Below are positions 22,960-34,400 of a DNA stretch of 64,000 nucleotides, piece by piece; the stretch's first letter is position 1, and every line of letters starts with the position of its first letter. Made by a program: the position numbers and the translations under genes. This DNA is from Rhynchospora pubera (taxonomy: Eukaryota > Streptophyta > Magnoliopsida > Poales > Cyperaceae). The stretch covers positions 81,511,002-81,575,001 of the forward strand of contig CM051463.1 of assembly GCA_028095005.1 (NCBI GenBank), in the 5' to 3' direction. The notes beneath the pieces are model-generated. The model was not told the origin of the DNA. It did not search any database and saw only the letters and a program-made list of their open reading frames with translations.

Positions 22960-25900
22960 TATTTGTGACGTCCGGATCTTCTGCAATAGAAAATAACTGG
23001 CTCGACATTGCAAAGAGAACGGAGAGAGTAAAAAGGGTTTGGGAAAATATCTCTGTTGGGTCGGAGAGAGTTATTCGGATGCGGGTCGTATCCTTCCGGT
23101 CTTCTTGTCCGTCTTGAATTGCATCGGATTATTTGTGGCGCCAGCTACTGTGACAGACCGTGTTTCAGCAAAAGCGTTGGCTAGTAGACAGATATACAAG
23201 GAACATAGAAGACCTAGAAAACTAATTAATTTTAACTAAGAAAACGTAATAAAAAGCAATTTAGCATCAAAAAAAGGAAAATCACATACGATGGATTTTC
23301 AACAAGTGAGATTTAACGAACCAGAGCGAGGCATTTACTTGCGCAATTGGAGATCCTTGCAGATCAGTTGTTTCTTTTTTTTCAATTTTCCTTCTAATAA
23401 AAGAGGGGGGTGAACTCGGAGAAGGAAATCTCTTCTACTTTTGGTGGACCTGAAAACCTCCGCAAGACAATTCTTTCTGCGGAGAGAAAAAAGTTGTGAA
23501 ATTGTTGGTCAAGGATCAGATTGTGATTATGCAAAAATCAGTAGGGTGAAAACGGATATATCCGGAAGATTATGGAGCTAGACGAAGCCATGAGACCCGA
23601 GACCCGATCCAGTTGCTTTTTCTGAAATCCAACAATCTCACCGATATATTCGGATCCGATAACTGCGTCTTGCCGTAATCATACGTATTTAGTTGGTAGT
23701 ACCTTTCAAGTTTTTTTTTGGTCCTTGTTTGCAGTTAAAGATATAATTAAATATTAAATTCTACAGCTTAAGAAAATAATGAGGAAATGAACAGCTCGGG
23801 CTCTTCATTTCTATGAGATAATTCTATATTCAACTAGGTTTCAAGGACACTTTCTATTCGAATAACAATATCTTAAACATCTGTGAAATTGAAAAAATAA
23901 ATTGAACTTATAAGCAATAAGTACAACATCTTCTGATATTAAGGTCTTGCCTGTCCACTAATAATTCATTTCTAACTGCCTCGAATATAATGCCAACAAA
24001 CCATGAAAAGTACACAAAAGTAAGTCATTATTTTTTGAAGCATTTAATTGTCTATATGAAAACTTTTAATATTTCACTCGTCGTCCCTCAAAACAAAGAA
24101 AACTTTTAATAAAAAAAGAGTTTACAATAAGAGCATATAAAATAAAAATTTTATTGCTTTGCTGCTAAATTATTTAATTTTTTGAAGGATGATTTGTTAT
24201 TGCAAATCTAACAATGTTTATTCAGAAAATGTAGAAAGAGTTGTTCTTTTTTTTTTATTCAAATGAAGTACTTTAATTGACGGGAAGCATCTAAAATCAC
24301 TAGGCTGAACAAGCTCAAGCTTTACTGCTAATCTGCTATACTCTTAAATAGTGTGATTATCAAAATCTATCTATATATTAAATCTCGTTCCACTACCGAC
24401 CTCTCCAACACTGTTTTTAGAATTGTTCATGTATTTTCCTTTCATCTTGATTGTTGGTTTTTTCTGATTTATCTTGGCCGTTCAAATTCAACTTCCTTCT
24501 TAGAGCAGGCATGTGGATCGCGTATGGAAGCCACTCTCGCTCAGTCCTTTGCACGACTACCCAGGCGAGTTCTGGAGAATTCTCAGACCCTCTTCTCCTC
24601 CTCTTCTCTGTAGCCATTTCTCTCTTCCTTTTACCTCCCAGCTTTTTTTTCTCTCCCCTGTCGACTTAGGATTCTGTTTTTCATGGTGAGCATCACAGCT
24701 GCAGTCTTTGTGCTCGCTTTGCTGATCGGAGATCTTTGGTTGTGAAGCAGAAATAGAAGGGCATGAGCTCCTCTCTCAAATTTGAGATGGGAACATGTTT
24801 TTTTTTCATTTTTCCCTTTTTTTAAATTTTTACCGATTTCTTAATGTATGCGACAAAGATTTGTTCAAAATCATTTCTGCTTGTTTTTTTTTTTGGAATT
24901 TCAGGGTTAAAAAACGATTGTATTACTGGATTTTCTTTCATTTAGCTAACAAATTTTAGCTGTTGTGGTTTCGATTTAGGAAGAAAATTATTTATATTTT
25001 TCCATGCATCTTTTAATTTTGGCTCAAGCTTAGCTTCAAATTTATTTTCCCGTAGAAATTATAAAAGGAAGATATGAGGTAGGAGTCTTGGCTACAACGG
25101 TGGTGACTGGGCTTAGGCGAGGTTCTGATATTTCAAAGTCCAGACTTTCGGCCTTGAGGTTCACGGGTTGGTGAATTTATTTTTTTTTTATTAATGGATT
25201 CTTAGTTTGGATATAAATACATAAGTCTAGGTCTAAGTTTCTCTAACAAAGTTTAATTTCATTTTTTACACATCTGGATTCATGTACTTGACTAATATAA
25301 TTTCGTTTGGTTGTGGGTTTAGGAGTCTTATCTTTTGAATTTTTTTGGAAACGGACAGTCCAGTACCAGTTGATTCAGCAACTGAATACTATAGTATTCA
25401 TGTACTTAATTAAGTAATGCACCAACTCTTGACTGCAGGTGGAATCTATTGAAACATTTCCCCTTTCCTTTTCGTCAATAATATGAAAGCATCTCTCCTC
25501 TTCCATTGCCTGGTCAGTGCTCTCTTATTTTCAGATTTTTCTTTTTTTCCTTCTCTCTTCTTTTGTTCTTTATTTGTGTTTTACTGCAGTTTGTTTGCTT
25601 ATATGATGGGTTGGCCTTCTTCCTTCCTTCTCAGTTTCCTTCTTTTTTTTTTTTGGTTGATTTTTCTTTTTCTCGCCTATTTCCTCTTCTCCAGTTGTTT
25701 GTGCTGGTTTAGATTTTGGATCCATTGTGATTATAGACCACAAATAGGTTAAGGCTTTAGGTTAGTTTTAATTATTAGACCAAAGCAAGAAAAATAGTCT
25801 AGCATTCTCAAACAGATTTTCTCACCTTTGGTAATGGTCTTTCCAAACTTATGGTTTAATTTTTCATGATGGGTGACTATTTGCTAATCAAATTGCATTT

Positions 25901-27870
25901 CAGTAAGGATTGGTGGCTGGTCTTTGGGCTATGGTAAATGAAGTTTTTTTTTTGTCAGGTATTATTCGTTTATTTGTTGCAATACTTTTGATTTTTGCTC
26001 CAAAATAAATTACGATATAGTTCATTCTGTTTACCTGGTAGAGTAAGAGTTTACTGCCTACCTCATTATTAATCAACGTGTAGTCAGTAGTTGATTAATA
26101 TTTCAGCTGCAATTTGTGCATGGGAAAAGTAGTGTTTGCCAGTTCCAGTAAATGCAAGAACTTACTTATCAGACAGGTGAAATGCATGAGAAAGCTGTCC
26201 AATTGTTTCGATATAAAATGGGTAACGTTATATGTATTGTTGTTATTGTTTGGTTATATAAGTATATATTTCTCTAATTATGTTCTTGGCTGCAAAATTC
26301 TACCTAAACTGAACAATTAATTCTTTTGTCGGCGGTACAGAAGTGTGCTGTTGAAAAATTGGTTTCACTCGGCTTTCTTTTGTTTTTAGTTAGATAAAAG
26401 GTTATTGTTGGTGCTGCTAATAGTATGATCAACAAAGCGTTGATCATAAAAAGATGTTAGCTATTAGTGCCTTAATCTCTTCTTAAAAGCTCATGATTGT
26501 CTGTAAGCACCGTGCATGCTACATATTATTATTATTTGTTCATTATTAAAGAATCTAATGGCCTACGAAAAAGTAAATATGTGAAGAACAATTAACTGAT
26601 TAACATGTGTGTTCATTTTATGGACATATATAACCCTACTAATGGGATTTCTAATTTTATTTTGGTGGTAAAAATTCATCCTAATATATTATTCTAATTT
26701 TATTTTGGTTTTATCAATTCAATGTAGATGGGATTTCTTTTAGATTCAACCTGTGTACTTCTCAGTCTCAGGTAATTGAACATACTGGCTTAGATACCAA
26801 TAATTACTGGTTGCATAGACTACAATACTTTGAAACTAAAGTACCAGCTCAATACTTGAAACTAAATTACAATTCCTTGATTTAGCTTTTGTTTATTTAA
26901 TTAAGTTTTCTCATCTGTAGTTTTGCTAATCAATTGTTGATTTGACAGATTCTAATGCTGACGCTATGACTATTATAACGATAGGTTACCTAAGTTTAGG
27001 GGGCCGAACAATAAGACTAAATTTGAGAGAGATCATGATAGGACTTAATTTGAGGGACCTAGCTGTTACAAAGAAAACTTAATTGTGTTGATTCTTTACT
27101 AACAATTTTTGTTCTTTCTGCTAAATGATAATTTTTTACGATAGCTTTTGTTCTTTCTAGCAACAACTTTTTGTTCTTTCTGATTGCTTTGGTTTCTCCA
27201 TTATTGTTTTCTATAGTGCTAATGGAATCTAAAAGTTCATTCGAGGTTTGATATTCTCTATCAGTATGTTTAGGAAAAATATATGTTCAATTTATATTTT
27301 AATTGGATACTTTTGGTCATTTGGAGGAAATAAAGATTATTGGACTATGATGATTTTATGTTATTTCTACTCCTAAAAATTGATATTTCTCATTCGAATT
27401 TTTTGAACAGACAATTTTGTTTTCTATGCATTACTATGCGACTTTGATATCTCAGTAGGAGGGCTAGAAACTGATAAGAAACATGCTCTCTTGGGATAGC
27501 TAGCTAAAAAAGAACATGCTCTTAGATTCATCCTATGTCTTATTAGACCTAACTACCCAACTAATATTTGCAGAGGTAGCTAAAAAAGAACAACTAATAT
27601 TTTAGTATTTTCCTTTTGAATTAATAGAAATCCAAAGGAAATGTCGTAGGAAGAGACTGGAATTCATATATTGTGGAGTCGGCTGGTGTGCTTGCTAGCT
27701 ACTAAGAAAGGTTGCATCAGCTTTTAGAAGGTCAAAACAACTTAGATTGTAGAATATGTTTGTCATGTTGAACACAAATTATTATTTACTTCTCTATTCG
27801 ATAGCAGTACTGACAAATCGCATATCCTTTTATCGTTTGACTATATGTTGCGGCTTTTTCGTCATTATTC
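22960..27870. other. Long AT-rich interval without a recognisable gene
   Basis: No open frame over about 90 codons with protein-like composition. There are pyrimidine-rich tracts at 24590-24660 and 25490-25700, and a small frame at 25483 that begins with Met and has a donor-like GTCAGT after ten codons; neither is enough to call a gene. A perfect 10-bp inverted repeat lies at 26424-26448. The interval may contain an untranslated transcript or introns of an unrecognised gene. Confidence 0.3.
26424..26448. repeat. Perfect short hairpin
   Basis: TATGATCAAC and GTTGATCATA form a perfect 10-bp stem around a 5-base loop. The flanks do not extend the pairing enough for a microRNA precursor, so its meaning is unknown. 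Confidence 0.5.
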
Positions 27871-27879
27871 TCCTCGAAG

Positions 27880-29560
27880 GAATTTCTTGAAGAACAATGG
27901 GAACATAACCTAGATTCACCTCCCTTAAGGTTTCGATCTCCATGGCGGGTATCTCTCAACACAAGAGAACCCTATAAAGAGTCGCTACTTAAAGAAGTTT
28001 CTTGATTTAGCGGGTTCTTTCTTTCCAGTAGGCGCAAGCCCCTACTGTTAATTACCCCGTAGTTTCCTACGGGAACCTCTGATTAAGGGACATGAAGGGT
28101 ATTGACGTAATGGGCTAAGGAAAGAGACTTATGGAGTGCTATAGTGGGGACTTAATTGATGGTATCAAACCTGATTGACGGGACCTAATTAAGGATTGCT
28201 AAACTACTAAAAGACTTTTGTTTTAAGGGATGGTTTTCGTTTGGAAAGAGGAGCTCTTCACATGGAGTCGTTTGCGGGCAACTTGATAGTTTAAGTCATC
28301 TGAGGTTGATCTCAACCCCAGTGAGGGACTTTTCCTCAAATGGAGAGGTTTTGGCTTTGACTTCGGGTTTCGTGTTTTGACTTTTAATTTCTTAATGTTC
28401 CGCTAGGGATATTGGTGATTTTTATTCACTTTGGCCTTTTGTAACTTTGACTTTCAACAATTCTTTTCTATTTAGAGAATATCAAGCTTAAGGCCATTTG
28501 TATATTGAAAGTACTCAAATTCCTTTTTAAAAGATATTTAGTAATGTTGACTAATTTAGACTTTTCATATTTGTGAAAATATATTTTTATTTGAAAATAC
28601 TTGATTTCGAAGATATCATATTTCGAATTTTTATTTCAAAAGTATTTAGTTTTAGTTTTAGAATTTTATAAATGGGTTTATTAATTTTCTAATATTTATA
28701 AAATTTATTTTTAAAGTGAAAATACTTCAAAAATACAAAAGGCCGCTACTTTGACACAATTTCATATCAAAGTATCAGTGAATTTGGTTTATTTTGATTT
28801 TTAGAGTTTTATGAATATTTTATTTGTATTTTTCTGAGTTTTTTACTATTTTTAGTGAATTTTTCAACCTTCTACTTATTTGGAATTATTTGATTGGTTA
28901 ACGTCATCTAAAGGGTTGAGGTGGCTGCTGACTGGGTTTTGACAAGGCCTGCTGACGTCAGAATGACATATAAGAGACGCTAATCCATCACCCGGGTTTT
29001 GTGTAGTGAGTATCTGACAGCTCGTCAAAGTGTGCACCGCATTTCGTCACAGAGGATCAAAAGAATACGCAGCGCTGAAATTTGAAGAAAACGGGTTCTA
29101 TTCCCTTTGTTAGCGGGTTCGACGAGTTAACGGGTGCGCCTCCGTTATTGACTCCGGCCAACGCAACTGGTATGGAGGAGGTCGACAGAATCGTGGGGTC
29201 AAGAGGGAGACGACGGTGAGCCTTGTTCATCATGCTTCATCTTCAATAATTAGCAACAAACCTTTTATTCAGTTTAGTCCTTATAAGTTTTATTTTCGTG
29301 TTTCCGGCGATCACCGTAGCCAAAGTCAATCAGGCCAGTCTCGTTAGAATTGCGATAGAGAGAAAGACAAGAGGGCCTATTCAATTTATCTTGTGTCGAC
29401 CTAACTTGATGAGCGAGCCTAAGGTTTGGTACAGGCCGTGAGAGGATTGGTACCAGTGGCATTAACGAACTCAATTTGTACCCGAAAAGACTTGTTAGTA
29501 CTGGGATAATAATGAGATAATGTATTAACGATCACTTGGTACTGCACTTACTCAATTCAA
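27880..29560 (+). mobile_element. Ty3/gypsy 3' remnant or LTR, plus strand
   Basis: Carries, in plus orientation, the 35-bp hairpin motif (28022-28056) also found after the pol frame of the minus-strand gypsy element. About 1 kb further on is a promoter-like patch with CATATAAGAG at about 28969, followed by a GC-richer leader (29020-29220). No coding sequence. It is best read as the end of a second, otherwise lost element of the same family, lying inverted relative to the first. The edges are uncertain. Confidence 0.45.
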
Positions 29561-31062
29561 CGGGATAGCTAAGGGGTTAACAAGTCGGTACAGTGAGATG
29601 TCAAGAAAGTTGCATTTTAACTTATCTGCTCTAATTATACTATACACAGGTGTTAATTACTTTCAGGACTCACTGATTGATAAATGATAATTAATCCATC
29701 ACAATCGTAGTATCCTTGGTTAAAGTATTACTTCAGTTTCATTCTTTTCTTTTATTAACGTGTAGTCTGGTTCAAGGAACACTATACCACGTAAAGTTCA
29801 CATTAGTGCAGTCTATGCCAGGCATGACATTGGTTATTCTATAATGTCAATTACTATTCCTCGTGTATTTATTTGACCTGGTCTAAAATATACATATGTT
29901 ATCCATATCTTGACGACTAACAATTTAAAACATCAAGTCATATAGTAAAGTCGCTCGGCATTAATTATGATAACTAGAAATACACTTCTTGTTGTAAGAA
30001 GACCTGTAATATTGTTAATGAAAGAAAGAAAGAAAGAAAGAAAGAATGAACATTTTATCATATCCAAAAACCCAGCAGTTAAGCAACAACAAATAAGAAT
30101 CCAATAGGAAATCAATTAAACAAGCAAAGCATATCTAATAACAATCTTTCAGAATTTTACCAATCAGTCCCTCAACTTCCAATTTTACTAAATATGCAAG
30201 TCCTTTATTTCAACAGAATGTAATTCTGGACTTATGCAATGCGACTAAACAGAAAATGCAATTTATTGCAAAGCATCATGCTCTTACAGGACCTGACTTT
30301 TATCATGTTTTACAAGAACAAGGGAGATCAAACAAGAGAGAAAACAGTAAAGAATGAATTGTCTTTTTACCAATAGGTCCTATATTAATCGATATCCGCT
30401 GAGGATCACAACACTAACCAAAGCTTTGAAATTTCATGAAATAAGGAACATTTTTGATAAGGTCCAGTCAAGTGCAAAGTTTTCATTAAAGTCCAGGAAA
30501 TTCCAGATATTCCATTTCATAATGATTATGCATTCCTTTCTAACAGTTTAATCATACCATCTCTCTAACATACAATTCAGAAATGACTGGGTCATGCCAA
30601 AACATTCTTAAGGGTCACATTTATGCACAATAACACAAGACTCAATTTTGACAGCATCTCCCCTCTTCCTTGTGCAATTGACAAGGTCCTTCCTGCCATG
30701 GCCATGGCCAATGGAAGAGGAGGATGCTACCAGAACTAAGGAAACCCTAGTCGTGGTAAAGAGCTAGAGCTGAGGAGACCTCGACCAAAGCTTAGAAAGA
30801 GCTCAAATCTGAGGAGACCTCAGACGGAGCCAGTGACGTGTCCAAGTGAGAAAGAAAATGCAGAAGAGAAAGGGGAAGAAGGAGAGAGAGAAGTAAATGA
30901 CAGATCCAATTGTTCAATTAAGCTTCAATTTTAATCAAGAAACACTCTCAAACTGAAAGTAAAAGCTGCACAGGAAGAACTGATCCAAGATTTCAAAGAT
31001 CGCAACCTCTTTTGATCAAAACTCTAAAATCCAGTTACAAACCTGTTTCTTACCTTTATCTC
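29560..31062. other. Non-coding interval with (AAAG)n microsatellite
   Basis: No supported gene. A run of about six AAAG units lies at 30021-30046. The part from 30650 to 31062 is GC-richer and continues, after the Copia insertion, at 35788; together they could be an old LTR or gene leader, but no coding frame or paired repeat is visible. Confidence 0.3.
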
Positions 31063-31336
31063 TGTTGAGAACAAAGAAGATTAGAAGAAATAGCGTGCCT
31101 CAGAATTCTTCATCATTGGCACTTTTATAAAAATACCCTCCTACCTTTTTAATTTAAAAAGGAACTGTTTTTATTTTTATTCTGTCAACTAGCCGTTAGA
31201 GGGACATAACGGCTAATAATGTTACCGTTAGACAATAGCCTATATATAGGCATGTAACATATTCTGTAAAAACTCTCTCAAATATAAGAAAATACCCAAT
31301 TCCGACAAATGTTCTCTGTCTCAATCAATCTCAACA
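31063..31336 (+). repeat. 5' LTR of Copia element 1
   Basis: 274 bp, TG...CA. A palindromic TATA segment CCTATATATAGG at about 31239-31250 is the likely promoter core, followed by a leader rich in AAAATA that fits an R region. It is immediately followed by the primer-binding site. Confidence 0.95.
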
Positions 31337-31350
31337 TGGTATCAGAGCGG
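31337..31350 (+). promoter_or_regulatory. Primer-binding site (initiator tRNA-Met)
   Basis: TGGTATCAGAGCGG directly abuts the 5' LTR. The first 12 bases are complementary to the 3' end of plant initiator methionine tRNA, the standard Copia primer. Confidence 0.95.
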
Positions 31351-31420
31351 TTAATTTGATCCAAGCTTCTGTTTTTTTTTTTCAGAGATTACCAGAAACC
31401 ATCAAATTTAAAACCAGCAA

Positions 31421-34400
31421 ATGACTCAAAAAGTGTCACTGCAAACCGAAATCAGTTCAAAACCCAAAACTCATCTTTGTCAAATGACAAATAATCAGAA
31501 AATTAAATCAGTTTCGAAGAAAATGTTTTCATGGGCTCAAATAGTAACCATGAATGTCAGCAACAAATCTGATCCAGTTTGCAATCCTTCAATGTGCCGA
31601 GAAACACCTCAAATCGAGAAAAAAGAGGAAAAATCTAACCTTGTTGGAGGCTTAAAAGAAGAAATTGTTAAGATACCTTCAACAGAAATTCCAAAACTTC
31701 ATTTCAATTGCTCCCAGCCAAATGAAATACAACAAACTCGCATCTGTCAAGAGGCACCGAGAAGAGTTGTGATGGAGCTTTCCGATCTGAATCCGAAAAG
31801 GGAAGCCCATACCTTTTCCGCCATAACCTCAAACTCCGGAGTCGACAGTCAAATATCCTCCGTCACCACCTCGAACCCTAACCCTAAAAAAGGGAAAGGG
31901 AAAGGGGGAGGCAATAGATGCTCTCACTGCAACAAAGAGGGCCACACGGTAGATGACTGTTGGACTCTACATCCATACCTTCAGCCTGAACTCAGCGATG
32001 AAGGAGAATGGAGGAAAGGAGAGGATGCGAGAAAGGGGGAGGAGAAAGAGCTCAAGTTGGCTCAGGGCGACGCGAATGAGAAGAAGAAGGTAGAAGCTGC
32101 GAGCAGCTCATCTCGTTCAACTCAAAACGTGTCAAAGAGACTTGATCACATCGAAACTATGCTATCTTCTTTACTGGACAATTTTTTGGGCTCTGGATCG
32201 GGCCAAGGTTTCTCTAACATCTCTTTAAATTCTTGTTTTCTTAACAAGCCCAAAAGATTAAACCAAATTGAAGGCCGAATTAGTAACAACGAGAAATTCC
32301 AAGGTGAAAATAGATGTTTAGCTATTGGTAATTCAACCAAACTTGTTTCTCTAAATTGTACCAAATGGGTGCTTGATTCCGGTGTTACCGATCACATGAC
32401 CGGTAATTTAAATTTGTTAAGAAATTACCGGACCATTGATAGTGAACAATATTTTACCGTAGCAAATAATGAAAAAATCAAAATAAAAGGTTGGGGTATG
32501 ATTAGTATTTTACCAAAAATTTTTTTACAAGATGTTTTTTATGTTGAAAATTGTTCGGTCAATTTATTGTCGATTTCTAAACTTTCAAGAGATTTGAATT
32601 GCGAAATAAATTTAAAAGAAAATAGTGTTGTTTTTCAAGATTTATTTTCAAAAGAAAAAATTGGTGAAGGTTTTCTTGAAAATGGTCTCTATTTTTTACA
32701 TAGCAACAAATTTATTTTTAAAACTAGTAAAGATGAAGATTTGAGTCAACTTTGGCACAAGCGTGTTGGGCATCCTTCCGATAGAATTTTAAACAAAATA
32801 TTTGACTTTTCTAATTTAGATTGTAGTAATTGCGAAACTTGTAAGCTTGCGAAACATACTAGACCCCCTTTTCCTATATCTAACTCTAAAAGTAATGATT
32901 TTTTTGAACTTATTTATTCTGATGTTTGGGGACCGGCTCCTATCACCTCTTATAATGATTTTAGATATTTTGTTATTTTTATTGATGATTTTTCAAAAAC
33001 TACTTGGTTGTATTTAATGAAAAATAAAAATGAGGTTTTTATACATTTTCAAACTTTTATGAATTTTGTTGAAAATCAATTTGAGAAAAAAATAAAAATT
33101 TTGAGATCTGATAATGGTACCGAATATGTTAATCATACTTTTTCTAATTTTCTTAAACAAAAGGGTATTTTACATCAAACTACTTGTGTTTATACCCCTC
33201 AACAAAACGGTGTTTCCGAAAGAAAAAATCGTCATCTTTTAGAAGTTACTAGGTCACTTTTATTTCAAAATAATGTTCCAAAAAATTTTTGGTCAGATGC
33301 CGTTTTAACCGCAACCTATTTAATAAATAGGTTGCCAAGTGCCATCTTGAATTTTAAAAGTCCTTTGGAAATTCTTTACGGTAGAAAATTAGATATTAGT
33401 CATTTAAGAGTTTTTGGTTGCAAATGTTTTGTGCACAATAAAAAAATTGACAAACTTGATTTTACTTCAATTAAAACTATTTTTCTTGGGTATTCTTCCG
33501 AAAAAAAGGGATATAAGTGTTATGACCCTAAGAATAAAAAACTCTACATTTCTAGAGATGTTAGTTTTTTCGAAAATGAACCTTTTTATGAAAATTGTAA
33601 TGAAAATAATATGGAAAAAATTCGTCCGAATGAATTTGTTTATCCATGGATTACTAACATTGAAACAAGAGAGGTTCGAAGAGAACCAAGAAATATTGTA
33701 AGTGAAGAATCACAAGAAGAAAGTGAAGAAATTCTACAAAATGAAGAACTTGAAGAAATTGAACAAGAAGAACACGTTGAGGATGAGGACGAAACTCAAG
33801 AGCAAGAGATGTCATTGAGAAGATCAAGTCGACAACCTCAACCTTCTACAAGATTAAGAGATTTTGTGACTTATTCGGTACAATATCCTATCCAAGATTA
33901 TATCTCTTACAAAAATATCTCTAGTGAACATTATGCCTTTTTAAATTCTTTGGCCAAAATTGAGGAACCTACCAATTATGAGGTAGCAAAACATGACCCA
34001 AAATGGTGTAAGGCTATGGAAGAAGAACTCCATGCCTTAGAAAAAAATCAAACTTGGGAATTGTGTGAACTACCAAAAAAGAAAAAGCCGGTTGGTTGTA
34101 AATGGGTATACAAAATTAAATATCATAGTGATGGTACCATAGAACGGTACAAAGCTAGGTTAGTTGCCAAAGGATATACCCAAACTTACGGTATTGATTA
34201 TCATGAAACCTTTGCACCGGTGGCCAAAATGAATACCGTTAGAATACTTTTTTCCATAGCGGTAAACAACGGTTGGACCCTACACCAAATGGATGTTAAA
34301 AATGCTTTTCTTCAAGGAACTCTCGAAGAAGAAGTATATATGACTCTACCACCCGGCCACAAAAGAGAACATATTCCTAATGTTTGTTGTAGGTTAAAGA

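Noticed and set aside
25483..25752. Plus-strand frame of 89 codons starting MKASLLFHCL
   Set aside because: Translates a T/C-rich tract into Phe/Leu/Ser; the hydrophobic look is compositional. A donor-like GTCAGT lies early in it, but no partner exon was found.
26424..26448. Hairpin considered as a microRNA precursor
   Set aside because: Only a 10-bp stem with no extended pairing of flanks, and no match to known plant microRNA sequences I recall.
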